From an unicellular cyanobacterium SU2 (lineage in GTDB: Bacteria; Cyanobacteriota; Cyanobacteriia; Cyanobacteriales; Microcystaceae): DNA of 64,000 nt. Position 1 is the first letter of the stretch; every line of letters starts with the position of its first letter. Below are positions 10,365-19,491 of the stretch, one piece after another. The position numbers and the translations under genes were made by a program. The notes beneath the pieces were generated by a model. That model was not told where the DNA came from. It saw nothing but the letters and a program-made list of their open reading frames with translations, and made no database searches. The DNA lies in assembly GCA_002110465.1 (NCBI GenBank), contig NEED01000005.1, positions 105,601 through 169,600 on the forward strand, given 5' to 3'.

Positions 10365-10479
10365 TTTATAGATTTTTTTTTCTATTTCTTTTACTCAAAT
10401 TTATATCTCCTAATTGAAATAAGACTCAACTAAAATCTCTAATCTTATTCAGTCTAAATCATCTCCCAAGGGAAATACA

Positions 10480-11856
10480 ATGACTTCAGAAACTATTTTA
10501 ATTGTTGATGACCAACTTCCTAATTTAAAAGTTTTGACAACCATGTTAAAAGGTAAAAATTATAAAGTTAGAAAGACTGTGGATGGAGAAAGTGCAATCG
10601 AAGCAGTACAAATAGAACCTCCTGATTTGATATTATTGGATATAAAAATGCCAGATATGGATGGGTATGAAGTTTGTCAACGCTTAAAATCAGATGAGAA
10701 AACTAAAGATGTTCCTATCATTTTTATTAGTGCCCTGAGTGAAGTCTTTGATAAAGTAAAAGCCTTTGATGTAGGAGGAATTGACTATATTACTAAACCT
10801 TTTCAGGAAGAAGAAGTTTTGGCGAGAATTAACAGTCAGTTAACCATTAAAAAGCAACAAAAACTCTTACAGCAAGATAAAGAACTATTAATCAAGAAAC
10901 AAAAAATACTCGAAAAAGAAATTAAATTAAGGAAAGAAGCTCAAGCCATCCTATATCAATCAAGAGCCTTGATTTCCAGTGTTTTAACTAATTCCCTTGA
11001 TGGAATTGCTGCTTTTGAATCGGTTAGAAATTCAAAGAGCGGAAAAATAGAAGATTTTCGTTGCTTAGTAATTAATCCCATTCTAGCAGAACTGTTTCAT
11101 CAAGAACCAGAAGATTTAAGCGGACAATTAATATTGAAAAATTTTTTTCAACAACTTGATTTGAATTTATTTACCTTATTTGTCGACATTGTAGAAACAG
11201 GAGTCTCGTTAGACAAAGATTTTAGTTATCAGTGTCAACAAAAGACACAATGGTATCATCTTAGTGCCATGAAATTAGCTGATGGATTTTCCCTTACTGT
11301 TAGAGATATTACCGAAAGAAAAAAGAAAGAATTAGAACTCGATCGTCGAGCAACTATTGACGGATTGACAGGAGTTTATAATCGTCAGACTTTCGATCAA
11401 AATCTCATTAAAGAATGGAAACGTGCTAAAAGGGAAAAGCAAACTTTATCCATCATTTTATTTGATGTAGATTATTTCAAATTATATAATGACTGCTATG
11501 GTCATCAAGCGGGGGATGATTGTTTAAAGCAAATTGCCCAAACTGTAAAGAAAATCCTGAATCGTTCTGTTGATTTCGTTGCTCGTTATGGTGGGGAAGA
11601 ATTTGTCGTAATCCTACCAAATACAGATCAGCAAGGAGCAATTATCGTTGTAGAAAATATCCAACACGCTATTTACACCTTAGCAATTCCCCACAAAGAA
11701 TCAAAAGTTAGTGAGCTTGTCTCGATTAGTGTAGGAATTGCTAGTATTATCCCTAGATCGGCAAGTTCACCTGCTGACTTAATTAATCTAGCTGATAAAG
11801 CTCTTTATACAGCGAAACAACAGGGACGGAACCGCTATTCTGTTGCTGAAATTTAA
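10480..11856 (+). CDS. Response regulator with GGDEF domain (diguanylate cyclase)
   Basis: 458 residues. The N-terminal receiver (about 1-120) has ILIVDDQLPN, phospho-Asp near 54 in LLDIKMPDMDGYE, and the KPF motif. A helical linker and a PAS-like middle (about 160-280) lead to a C-terminal GGDEF domain. Its active-site loop reads GGEEF at 371-375, so it is predicted to make cyclic di-GMP. The upstream RxxD product-inhibition site is present as RSVD, five residues before GGEEF. The start ATG has a clear ribosome site AAGGGA six bases upstream. It lies 115 bp after the hybrid kinase on the same strand, the usual arrangement for a kinase and its output regulator. Confidence 0.95.
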   Translation: MTSETILIVDDQLPNLKVLTTMLKGKNYKVRKTVDGESAIEAVQIEPPDLILLDIKMPDMDGYEVCQRLKSDEKTKDVPIIFISALSEVFDKVKAFDVGGIDYITKPFQEEEVLARINSQLTIKKQQKLLQQDKELLIKKQKILEKEIKLRKEAQAILYQSRALISSVLTNSLDGIAAFESVRNSKSGKIEDFRCLVINPILAELFHQEPEDLSGQLILKNFFQQLDLNLFTLFVDIVETGVSLDKDFSYQCQQKTQWYHLSAMKLADGFSLTVRDITERKKKELELDRRATIDGLTGVYNRQTFDQNLIKEWKRAKREKQTLSIILFDVDYFKLYNDCYGHQAGDDCLKQIAQTVKKILNRSVDFVARYGGEEFVVILPNTDQQGAIIVVENIQHAIYTLAIPHKESKVSELVSISVGIASIIPRSASSPADLINLADKALYTAKQQGRNRYSVAEI

Positions 11857-12027
11857 TTTTCTGATGAATTAAAGCTATTGTTTGCTCAATTTCAAACACT
11901 GATGCGAACCAACACCTCCCCTGTACTCTCTATTGTCCATTGATTTGGTAATCTGATATGACTATGTCCATTTGTTTTTTCCCCTCTCCTACTCATTTGG
12001 CCATTATATGTGCAATTTAGAGACAAC

Positions 12028-12540
12028 ATGAATTATTTCAAAAAATTCCAACGTATCCTCGAACTAATCCTCTGGAATTTTCGTTTTTTTACCTTGATTC
12101 CAGTCTTATTTAGCTTAATCAGTGCCGTAAACTTTTTTATTTTGGGAACGATTGAAATTATGATGAGTATTCTTCCCAATTCTAACCTTTTTCAAGATCC
12201 TCAAAATGAGGATTTAGCTCTCGTTGTTTCTAGTGTAGTTGGTGGTATTGATTATTATTTGATTGGTATTATTCTCTTGATTTTTAGTTTTGGAATTTAT
12301 GAACTATTTATTTCCAAAATTAATATTAGTGGCGATAAAACCATAAAAAGCCCATTGACAATTAACTCTTTAGAAGAATTGAAAAAAAAGTTACTTCAAG
12401 TGATTATTATGGCTTTAATTGTTAGCTTATTCAAAAAAATTATTATCTTACAACTCACAACGACAATAGATGCAATTTATATAGCAGTCGCTATTCTCTT
12501 AGTATCCGTCAGTACCTATTTAGGATTTTCCAAAGAATAA
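12028..12540 (+). CDS. YqhA/UPF0114-family membrane protein
   Basis: About 170 residues with three to four hydrophobic segments. The N-terminus MNYFKKFQRILELILWNFRF and the central FGIYELFISKI motif match the UPF0114 (YqhA) family of small inner-membrane proteins of unknown function. The frame opens at a GTG at 12010, but ATG 12028 fits family starts better and has AGAG just upstream. It stands alone after the diguanylate cyclase, with about 170 bp between them in which I see no other gene. Confidence 0.75.
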   Translation: MNYFKKFQRILELILWNFRFFTLIPVLFSLISAVNFFILGTIEIMMSILPNSNLFQDPQNEDLALVVSSVVGGIDYYLIGIILLIFSFGIYELFISKINISGDKTIKSPLTINSLEELKKKLLQVIIMALIVSLFKKIIILQLTTTIDAIYIAVAILLVSVSTYLGFSKE

Positions 12541-12600
12541 GTAAAACGCCTTAAGATACTGTTGGCGAAAGTAATCTAAGCGTGTTTCAAAACGAAGTAT

Positions 12601-12732
12601 AAGAAGAAGACGCTCACCGATAGAACTTGGCAAGCTTTGGGAATTGCTGCGGAGTGTCTTGGATGGACAAGGGCTGACTTACTGGAAAATTTAGTCGAAC
12701 AGAATCAGGTAGGTAATTTTCACCCTACTTAA
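12601..12732 (+). pseudogene. Remnant of a cyanobacterial C-terminal module
   Basis: An open stretch ending in TAA at 12730-12732 reads KKKTLTDRTWQALGIAAE and continues CLGWTRADLLENLVEQN. It resembles a tail that I remember at the C-terminus of various cyanobacterial proteins (LTDxxWxxLGxxAxxLGxTRADLLE). There is no start codon with a ribosome site and no upstream coding sequence in this frame, so I read it as the leftover 3' end of a lost gene. The remainder of the 12541-12738 spacer shows nothing else. Confidence 0.4.
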
Positions 12733-12738
12733 GTCAGA

Positions 12739-13590
12739 TTAACTGTTTAAATACATAGCATGATAACTTATATGATCTTCCATAAAACTAGCGATCATAA
12801 AATAACTGTGGTCATATCCTTCATGAAATCTTAGAATCAAAGATTGTCCCACATATTCACAAACTTCTTTAAATTTTTCAGGTAATAATTGTTTCTGGTG
12901 ATAAAAAGGATCAGCTAATCCCTGATCAATTAAAATCGGATATTTAAGCTGAGTTTTTTTCACTAATTCCCTAGCATCATAGTGATGCCAATTACTTTTA
13001 TCATCGCCTAAATAAGCTGTAAATGATTTTTCTCCCCAAGGACAATGAATCGGTGATGTAATAGGAGCAAACGCCGAAACGGAGACATATTTTTGGGGAT
13101 TTTTTAAGGCACAAATCAACGCACCATGACCCCCCATAGAATGACCAAAAATGCTAGTTCTATCAACATTTACATTGAAATTATTTTGAATTAGTTCAGG
13201 TAATTCTGTGACAAGATAACTATACATTTGATAGTGGTTTTTCCACGGTTCAACAGTTGCATCAACATAAAATCCTGCTCCACTTCCTAAGTCCCAAGTA
13301 TCATCTTCTGCTGCAATCTCTGTATTACGGGGACTTGTATCAGGAATTACTAGCATAATGCCATACTTAGCAGCGAACTGGTGCGCTCCTGCTTTAACCG
13401 TAAAATTTTCTTCCGTACAGGTTAATCCCGACAAATAATATAAAATGGGAACTGGTTTCGTTTTTGCTTGAGGGGGAACATAAACAGCAAAATTCATCGA
13501 ATGATTACAACATTGAGACTGATGGGTGTAATAAGCAACGGTTCCACCAAAGCATCGATGTTCTGACTTGAGGGTAAGGGCATTAGACAT
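12739..13590 (-). CDS. fghA: S-formylglutathione hydrolase
   Basis: 283-residue alpha/beta hydrolase of the esterase D type. It hydrolyses S-formylglutathione to formate and glutathione, the last step of glutathione-dependent formaldehyde detoxification in the cytoplasm. The nucleophile is Ser151 in FGHSMGGHGAL; Asp227 (DQGLADPF) and His261 (EGYDHSYF) complete the triad. The family signatures YYLSGLTCTEENF and PDTSPRN are present. Length is normal. The usual partner, a class III alcohol dehydrogenase, is not adjacent. The zinc alcohol dehydrogenase near 57 kb is of another subgroup. Confidence 0.95.
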   Translation of the reverse strand: MSNALTLKSEHRCFGGTVAYYTHQSQCCNHSMNFAVYVPPQAKTKPVPILYYLSGLTCTEENFTVKAGAHQFAAKYGIMLVIPDTSPRNTEIAAEDDTWDLGSGAGFYVDATVEPWKNHYQMYSYLVTELPELIQNNFNVNVDRTSIFGHSMGGHGALICALKNPQKYVSVSAFAPITSPIHCPWGEKSFTAYLGDDKSNWHHYDARELVKKTQLKYPILIDQGLADPFYHQKQLLPEKFKEVCEYVGQSLILRFHEGYDHSYFMIASFMEDHISYHAMYLNS

Positions 13591-13882
13591 TATAAAAGTA
13601 TCCTAAATCAATCCAAAATTAAAATTGAAAATGGAGAATTTGTTCTATTTTTAGTAAAGTCGTAAACGGCTGTCATTATGTTAAGTATATCTAAGGAACA
13701 CGAGTAAATGACAGGAATATTGTTTAAGCTTAAACTTAACAAAAATTGTCTCCATCTCTTCAATTTTTCCCAGACTCCCAACACTTTCAGCAGCATCCTC
13801 CAACCAAATTGGAACGAGACAGACTACAATACTAAAGTGATAGAACTAACTAGCCATTTTGAGAGACTTTAAAAAGAGTACC

Positions 13883-14746
13883 GTGCCTAAACGTAATTTG
13901 CTGCTTTCCCTATTAGCTTGTACAGGGTTTTGGACCCTAACGACCCCCGTGATGGGACAAGCCCTTTTGCCCTACACTCCCCAATTAAACACAGAACAAT
14001 TGGAACAACAGGGCTTAGAATTAGCTGAAGATGCGGTGCAATTGGTGCGCTTTCAACAATACCAGTTAGCTTTATCGAGGGCTAAACTAGCTACTCAACT
14101 CGCCCCTAATCAATATCAACCTTGGTTTATTTTAGGAACGTTATATCTTCAAGAAGAAGAGGTAGGGGAAGCAATTGAGGCCTTACAGAAAGCGTTATCG
14201 ATTGCCCCTGAAGAAGCAGGAATTAAATTTACCCTAGGAAATGCCTATTTTCAACAAGGAAAGTATCAAGCGGCAGCCACGGAATTAGAAGAAGGATTAA
14301 AACTTAAACCGAATACTCCTGCAGCCCTATTTGATTTAGGGAATTCCTACTTAAAGTTGAATAAAATGACCGACGCGATCGCTGTTTATAAGAAAGCGAT
14401 CGCCCAAGAGAAAAATTTTTGGCCTGCCGTTAATAATATTGGTTTAATTAAATATGAACAAGGGGACATGAACGGGGCAGTTCAAGATTGGCAAAAAGCC
14501 TTAACCATTGATCCTGAACAAGCAGAACCTAAATTAGCCGTAGCGGTTGCCCTATATACTCAAGGTAAAACAGAAGAAGGGATTAAACTAGGGGAAACTG
14601 CCCTGAAATTAGATAGTCGTTACGGAGAACTACAATTTCTCGAGCATAATCTCTGGGGGACTAAATTATTGCAAGATACTAAAGTCTTCTTCTCTACTCC
14701 CCGTATCAAAGCCCTATTAGAAAGCCTCGAAGAAACATCTTCATAA
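13883..14746 (+). CDS. TPR-repeat protein with N-terminal export signal
   Basis: About 287 residues. A hydrophobic N-terminus (NLLLSLLACTGFWTLTTPVMG) looks like a signal peptide and contains an LLAC lipobox-like sequence. It is followed by about five tetratricopeptide repeats (for example AIEALQKALSIAPEEAGI and AVQDWQKALTIDPEQAEP), so it is a probable protein-protein scaffold in the periplasm or thylakoid lumen. The frame can be read from TTG 13859, but GTG 13883 has AAAGAG four bases upstream and places the signal peptide at the start. Partner unknown. Two HIP1 sites lie inside the gene. Confidence 0.85.
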   Translation: MPKRNLLLSLLACTGFWTLTTPVMGQALLPYTPQLNTEQLEQQGLELAEDAVQLVRFQQYQLALSRAKLATQLAPNQYQPWFILGTLYLQEEEVGEAIEALQKALSIAPEEAGIKFTLGNAYFQQGKYQAAATELEEGLKLKPNTPAALFDLGNSYLKLNKMTDAIAVYKKAIAQEKNFWPAVNNIGLIKYEQGDMNGAVQDWQKALTIDPEQAEPKLAVAVALYTQGKTEEGIKLGETALKLDSRYGELQFLEHNLWGTKLLQDTKVFFSTPRIKALLESLEETSS

Positions 14747-14786
14747 TCGGTTAGCTTAGGTCTGATTTCTTATTCCCATCACTAAA

Positions 14787-14814
14787 GTAGAGGTCTACAC
14801 TTGTTGGCCTCTAC
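14787..14814. terminator. Hairpin between convergent genes
   Basis: GTAGAGG and CCTCTAC form a perfect 7-bp stem around a 14-base loop, between the 3' ends of the TPR gene and rfbC. It is followed by only a short run of A or T, so it could be a bidirectional terminator. It also resembles the GTAGAGA...TCTCTAC intergenic repeat at 39421. Confidence 0.4.
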
Positions 14815-14859
14815 AAAATCTTTAACTGAATCTTTTAGCCATTAACTATCAAGTATCAA

Positions 14860-15405
14860 CTAACTAAAGACTTCTGCTTCTTTTAAAAGAACTCCTGCCT
14901 GATCTTTTTTTGATAGCATGGGTTCCCCCGTTAATTGCCAGTCAATCCCAATATTAGGGTCATTCCAAAGAATACTTCTTTCGTATTGTGGGGCATAATA
15001 ATTAGTAGTTTTATATAAAAACTCAGCCTCATCTGATAAGACAACAAACCCGTGGGCAAATCCTTCAGGAACCCAAAACATTCGCTTATTTTCTGCACTG
15101 AGAATACAGCTTACCCATTGTCCAAAAGTCGGAGAACTTTTACGAATATCAACCGCCACATCCAAGACTTCTCCCACCACAGCCCGTACTAATTTTCCTT
15201 GAGGTTGTTGGATTTGATAATGCAAACCCCGCAGGACATTTTTGAGAGATTTTGAATGATTATCTTGAACAAAATTTCTTTCTACTCCGGTTTCTTCAGT
15301 GAATTTTTTTTGATTAAAACTCTCGTAGAAAAATCCTCGATCATCTCCAAAAATACGAGGTTCAATAATCATAACATCAGGAATTTCTGTCGGAATAACT
15401 TTCAT
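14860..15405 (-). CDS. rfbC: dTDP-4-dehydrorhamnose 3,5-epimerase
   Basis: 181 residues, normal length for RmlC. It epimerises C3 and C5 of dTDP-4-keto-6-deoxyglucose in dTDP-L-rhamnose synthesis, feeding O-antigen or exopolysaccharide. The catalytic His62 lies in RGLHYQ, and the cupin core shows EVLDVAVDIRKSSPTFG and WVPEGFAHGFVVLSD with the conserved Tyr (LYKTTNYY). The other rml genes are not adjacent. A threonylcarbamoyl-AMP synthase-like gene lies just upstream on the same strand, 38 bp away, so the two may be co-transcribed. Confidence 0.97.
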   Translation of the reverse strand: MKVIPTEIPDVMIIEPRIFGDDRGFFYESFNQKKFTEETGVERNFVQDNHSKSLKNVLRGLHYQIQQPQGKLVRAVVGEVLDVAVDIRKSSPTFGQWVSCILSAENKRMFWVPEGFAHGFVVLSDEAEFLYKTTNYYAPQYERSILWNDPNIGIDWQLTGEPMLSKKDQAGVLLKEAEVFS

Positions 15406-15443
15406 GTTTAAAATCTCCTTAAAATAAATAATAGGTAATCAAC

Positions 15444-16097
15444 TTAAACTGTTAAGGTAATCCAATTTTGTAACTCATCCCAGCCCAACCCTTGTCGAAT
15501 AACAACAGGTTCATCGGAAGTCATGTCTAAAATGGTAGATACTTCAAATCCTGGTTCTAATCCATTATCAATAATTAAATCAACTTGACTCTCTAAGTCA
15601 TCAAAAAGTTTCGCTTTTTCTAATCCAAGGGTAGGAAACTCTCCCTCTTCATCTGGTAAATGGGCAGAACTCGATACAATCGGATTACCCAAACTTTCTA
15701 AAATTATCTGACAAATGTTATGGTCAGGAACCCGAATTCCTGTGGTTTTTCGTTTGGGACTCATCACTACCTTAGGTACTAATTTTGTTCCTGGAAGCAA
15801 AAAAGTATAAGGACCTGGAATAACCCGCTTCATCACTCGATAGGCTTCATCAGAAACAACGGCATAATCAGCAATATTAGATAACGAAGAACACAAAAAT
15901 GTCAAGGGTTTATCATTAGATAATTGCTTTAATTGTCTAACCCGTTCTACAGCCGATTTATTATTAAGATCACAACCAATTGCATAGACTGTATCGGTAG
16001 GATACAGCATGATAGCCCCTTTTTTTAAGTCTTTAACAATTTCCTCAATTGTACGAACTTGGGGATTGTCAGGATGAAGAGTATATAGCTTAGCCAT
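15444..16097 (-). CDS. Sua5/YciO/YrdC-family protein (threonylcarbamoyl-AMP synthase-like)
   Basis: About 217 residues covering one YrdC-type domain. KGAIMLYPTDTVYAIGCDL, SNDKPLTFLC and PNPIVSSSAHLPDEEG-type positions match the family that makes threonylcarbamoyl-AMP for the t6A tRNA modification. It has no C-terminal Sua5 domain, so it is of the short YciO/YrdC class, and I cannot tell whether it is the main t6A enzyme or a YciO paralogue. The frame extends upstream to a TTG at 16121. ATG 16097 (MAKLYTLHPDNP) is the better start. Confidence 0.9.
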   Translation of the reverse strand: MAKLYTLHPDNPQVRTIEEIVKDLKKGAIMLYPTDTVYAIGCDLNNKSAVERVRQLKQLSNDKPLTFLCSSLSNIADYAVVSDEAYRVMKRVIPGPYTFLLPGTKLVPKVVMSPKRKTTGIRVPDHNICQIILESLGNPIVSSSAHLPDEEGEFPTLGLEKAKLFDDLESQVDLIIDNGLEPGFEVSTILDMTSDEPVVIRQGLGWDELQNWITLTV

Positions 16098-16235
16098 GTT
16101 AAAATCTTGGGATAAAATCAAGTTAGTAATTTATATTAAATCAGTTATTCTTAGGATGCAGTAGCCTGTAACTGTTCCTTGTTAAAATAATATCCAGAAA
16201 TCATTCTTTCCTCTACTAAACAACCAGTTAATTTT

Positions 16236-17480
16236 ATGAAAAAAATAGCCTATTTAGACTGTCCAACGGGAATTGCTGGCGATATGTGTTTAGGCGCATT
16301 AGTTGATAGCGGTGTTCCCATAGAATACCTAATCGAAAAACTTCAGGGGTTAGGGATTGAAGAAGAATATCATTTGTGGAAAGAACAGGTTCAGCGTCAA
16401 GGACAATTAGCGACTAAAGTTTATGTTGACCTATTGAAGGATCATCAGTCAACAGATCACCATCATCATAACCATGATCATCACGCCCGTCATTTACCCG
16501 AAATTGAATCAATGATTAAACAGGCAAATTTACCATCCCAGGCAACTCAATGGAGTCTTCAGGTATTTCGTCAATTAGCCGTAGCAGAAGGGGCTGTACA
16601 TGGCATAGAACCAGATAAGGTACACTTTCATGAGGTAGGGGCTACAGATGCCATTGTAGACATTGTGGGGACTTGTTTAGGGTTAGATTGGTTAGGGATT
16701 GATGAGTTATGCTGTTCTGCTATGCCGACTGGTGGGGGAACAGTTTGGGCAGCCCACGGACGTTTACCTGTCCCTGTTCCGGCGGTAATTAAATTATGGG
16801 AGTCCCGTCAAGTTCCAGTCTATAGCAATAACATTGACAAGGAATTAGTAACCCCAACAGGCGCAGCGATTACGGTTAGTTTAGTCTCAAATTTTGGTCC
16901 TCCTCCTCCAATGAAATTACAAAAAGTTGGTCTAGGGGCAGGTTCGCAGGAGTTGGCAATTCCTAATGTTTTAAGATTATGGATTGGAGAATCTACTCAG
17001 GAGAATAATCTTGGTTACTTAGAAAAAGTTGCCGTGTTAGAAACTCAAATTGATGATCTTAATCCTCAAGTAATTGGTTATGTTTTTGACGCTTTATTTG
17101 CTGTCGGGGCAGTAGATGTATTTACTCAGGCTATCGGGATGAAAAAGTCTCGCCCAGGGATTTTATTAACTGTCATTTGCCCACCCGATAAAATAGGAGA
17201 TTGTGAGAGGATTATTTTTCAAGAAACCACCACGTTAGGAATCCGTTGTTTAATTCAAAATCGTTCTATATTAAACCGAGAAATTGAAGGAGTGAAGACT
17301 GAGTATGGCATTGTTAAAATTAAGGTTGCGACTCAAGAAATAGGGAAGGAAAAAACGATTCTTAATGTTCAGCCGGAATATGAAGATTGTGCCACTTTAG
17401 CTAGACAATTGAATCAACCATTACGAGTTATTCAGCAAATGGTTTTGAATATTTGGTATCAAAAACACAACAAAATCTAG
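16236..17480 (+). CDS. larC: Nickel pincer cofactor biosynthesis protein LarC
   Basis: 414 residues. LarC is the CTP-dependent nickel insertase that completes the pincer nucleotide cofactor of LarA-type racemases. The sequence starts with IAYLDCPTGIAGDMCLGAL, has a His-rich metal-binding stretch at about 70-86, then HFHEVGATDAIVDIVG and the C-terminal IGMKKSRPGILLTVI region. It is a single uninterrupted frame, whereas some bacteria make LarC by frameshift. LarB and LarE are not next to it. In cyanobacteria a lone larC is usual. Confidence 0.93.
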   Translation: MKKIAYLDCPTGIAGDMCLGALVDSGVPIEYLIEKLQGLGIEEEYHLWKEQVQRQGQLATKVYVDLLKDHQSTDHHHHNHDHHARHLPEIESMIKQANLPSQATQWSLQVFRQLAVAEGAVHGIEPDKVHFHEVGATDAIVDIVGTCLGLDWLGIDELCCSAMPTGGGTVWAAHGRLPVPVPAVIKLWESRQVPVYSNNIDKELVTPTGAAITVSLVSNFGPPPPMKLQKVGLGAGSQELAIPNVLRLWIGESTQENNLGYLEKVAVLETQIDDLNPQVIGYVFDALFAVGAVDVFTQAIGMKKSRPGILLTVICPPDKIGDCERIIFQETTTLGIRCLIQNRSILNREIEGVKTEYGIVKIKVATQEIGKEKTILNVQPEYEDCATLARQLNQPLRVIQQMVLNIWYQKHNKI

Positions 17481-17549
17481 AAATCATAAATAATTCAGAT
17501 TAATTACTTTTTTAATTAAAATCTTTAAAACTCCTAACAACAATACTCT

Positions 17550-18470
17550 ATGAAACAAATGATTTCTTTAATTAAACCTTATTGCAAATGGTTTATTTTT
17601 GGACTCTCTTTGATTTTTGTTATAAATATTTTTCAAAATAACTGGCAAAGTATTAGAATAATAACCCTTGACAATAAAAGTTTTCTTTATTTGATTTTAG
17701 CTTTTTTTATTACTTTTTCTGCCCATATTTGGTCTGCACTGATTTGGGTGAGGATACTCAAAGTATTTAAACAACCTACAACCAATAAATGGGGATTGAA
17801 AATTTATTTAGTTACTAATATTGCCAAATATATACCTGGAAATGTAGGACATTTTTACGGTCGTATCTCAGGAATTTGCCAACAAGGAGGTTCTCTTCGT
17901 GTTGCTAGTTTTATCGTTTTCTTAGAACCATTGTTAATGGCAGCATCAGCTTTATTAATTGCTTTAGCTAGTAATTTTATTGGACTAATTGAAACCGCTT
18001 CTAATCCTTGGATATTGATTGTACAAATATTGATTTTAATAACAGTTTTATTAGGAATCCATCCAATTATTTTAAATAAATTGATTTATTTTTTGAACAA
18101 GTCTAAGCAAAATTTACAGGAAAACGTATTGGTTCTAGAAAGTTATCCTAGTCTGATTTTACTAGGTGAATTAGTATTTGTTATATTGAGAGGAATAGGT
18201 TTTATCTGTGTTTGGATCGCGTTTACGCCAGTATCAATCGTTCAAATTCCTTTATTATTAAGTGCTTTTAGTTTTGCCTGGTTACTGGGATTAGTAATTC
18301 CTGGCGCACCTGGGGGAATGGGGATATTTGAAGCCACCCTCATCGCATTGCTAAAAACAGAAAACTTTCCCATCGGAGTGGTTCTGAGTTCTCTGACCAT
18401 ATTTCGACTAATTAGTATTTTAGCAGAAGTTTCGGGGGCAGGATTAGGATTATTAATTAAGAAAAATTAA
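17550..18470 (+). CDS. Lysylphosphatidylglycerol synthase-like (UPF0104) membrane protein
   Basis: 306 residues with about eight hydrophobic segments, of the flippase-like YbhN/UPF0104 group that shares the membrane domain of MprF. Signature stretches are KYIPGNVGHFYGR near the middle and GLVIPGAPGGMGIFEA near the C-terminus. There is no cytosolic acyl- or lysyl-transferase domain. The usual inference is transport or flipping of a lipid or lipid-linked sugar; the substrate is unknown. It follows larC by 69 bp on the same strand. Confidence 0.85.
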   Translation: MKQMISLIKPYCKWFIFGLSLIFVINIFQNNWQSIRIITLDNKSFLYLILAFFITFSAHIWSALIWVRILKVFKQPTTNKWGLKIYLVTNIAKYIPGNVGHFYGRISGICQQGGSLRVASFIVFLEPLLMAASALLIALASNFIGLIETASNPWILIVQILILITVLLGIHPIILNKLIYFLNKSKQNLQENVLVLESYPSLILLGELVFVILRGIGFICVWIAFTPVSIVQIPLLLSAFSFAWLLGLVIPGAPGGMGIFEATLIALLKTENFPIGVVLSSLTIFRLISILAEVSGAGLGLLIKKN

Positions 18471-18519
18471 CCTAAGTCAGATTAATCTCGTCTTCTTAAA
18501 ATAGATTCAAAGTTATTCA

Positions 18520-18553
18520 TTCTAAATTCTGCATTCTTGATTCTAAATTCTGC
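18520..18553. repeat. Short direct repeat in spacer
   Basis: The 13-mer TTCTAAATTCTGC occurs at 18520-18532 and again at 18541-18553 in the spacer 18471-18738. This spacer otherwise shows only AT-rich DNA. Confidence 0.6.
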
Positions 18554-18738
18554 TATGGCATTCTTTTTCCCATTTGATACAAGTTTTCGATTTACCAAAA
18601 CTTCCCCCATGACAGTCGGCCAACTGTCCCCAGGTTGAGAGACGTAAATTCAGAAAGCAGATTAAAGTGAAGCTAGAATAAACTATGGTTATATAAAATC
18701 GTTTTTTAGTCTTTTTTCAGTTGCGTTTTCCCTGATTT

Positions 18739-19449
18739 ATGAATTCATCTACTTCATCTAGTAAGTCCTTTGAATCATCCATTAATCCCTGGTTAGTTCG
18801 GTTGGTGTATCCCCTAGGGTGTCGGTTCGTCTTGCCGTTATTCTTTGGTCGAATCACCGTAACAGGTCGAGAAAATATTCCCACCACAGGGCCAGTCATT
18901 GTTGCCCCAACCCATCGTTCTCGATGGGATGCTTTAATTGTCCCTAAAGCTGTGGGAAGACTCGTTAGTGGTCGAGATTTACGGTTTATGGTGACATCAA
19001 CTGAAATGACAGGAATTCAAGGCTGGTTTATTCACCATTTAGGCGGATTTCCCATTGATGTTAAGCGTCCAGGGTTGAGTAGTTTAGAACATAGCGTTGC
19101 CCTACTCAAAGAAGAAGAAATGCTAGTAATTTTTCCAGAAGGGGGCATTTTTCGGGACAATGAAGTTCATCCTCTTAAGCGAGGGGTTGCCCGTATTGCC
19201 TTAGAAGTAGAATCTGAAAAACCAGGATCTCAAATTAAAATTCTTCCCGTTGGGGTTCGGTATACTCAACCTTATCCGAGTTGGGGAACAGATGTTACTG
19301 TCACCATTGGCAAACCCATCGAGGTGGCAAAATATGATTCAAAACGGATGAAAAGTAGTTCTGAAAAGCTAACCGATGATTTAGAAGATATCTTAACCGA
19401 ATTATATCAAGAACAAGATCCCTCAAACTCAGTGGCGATCGCGTCCTAA
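18739..19449 (+). CDS. PlsC-type 1-acyl-glycerol-3-phosphate acyltransferase
   Basis: 236 residues. The acyltransferase HX4D motif is present in APTHRSRWDALIV, and the glycerol-3-phosphate binding box reads FPEGGIFRDNEVH. This is the PlsC/LPLAT family, which moves an acyl group onto lysophosphatidic acid in membrane lipid synthesis. There is no strong membrane anchor. Several paralogues are common in cyanobacteria, so I do not assign it as the main PlsC. The stop codon is 42 bp before the hydrogenase protease start, on the same strand. Confidence 0.9.
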   Translation: MNSSTSSSKSFESSINPWLVRLVYPLGCRFVLPLFFGRITVTGRENIPTTGPVIVAPTHRSRWDALIVPKAVGRLVSGRDLRFMVTSTEMTGIQGWFIHHLGGFPIDVKRPGLSSLEHSVALLKEEEMLVIFPEGGIFRDNEVHPLKRGVARIALEVESEKPGSQIKILPVGVRYTQPYPSWGTDVTVTIGKPIEVAKYDSKRMKSSSEKLTDDLEDILTELYQEQDPSNSVAIAS

Positions 19450-19491
19450 TTATTGGTGTTTTTCCCACAAAAGAAGGCGATTATACTTTTT

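Noticed and set aside
13608..13796. 62-codon minus-strand frame upstream of the TPR gene
   Set aside because: Hydrophobic mix without family resemblance, no ribosome site, lies in a spacer between divergent promoters; probably chance.
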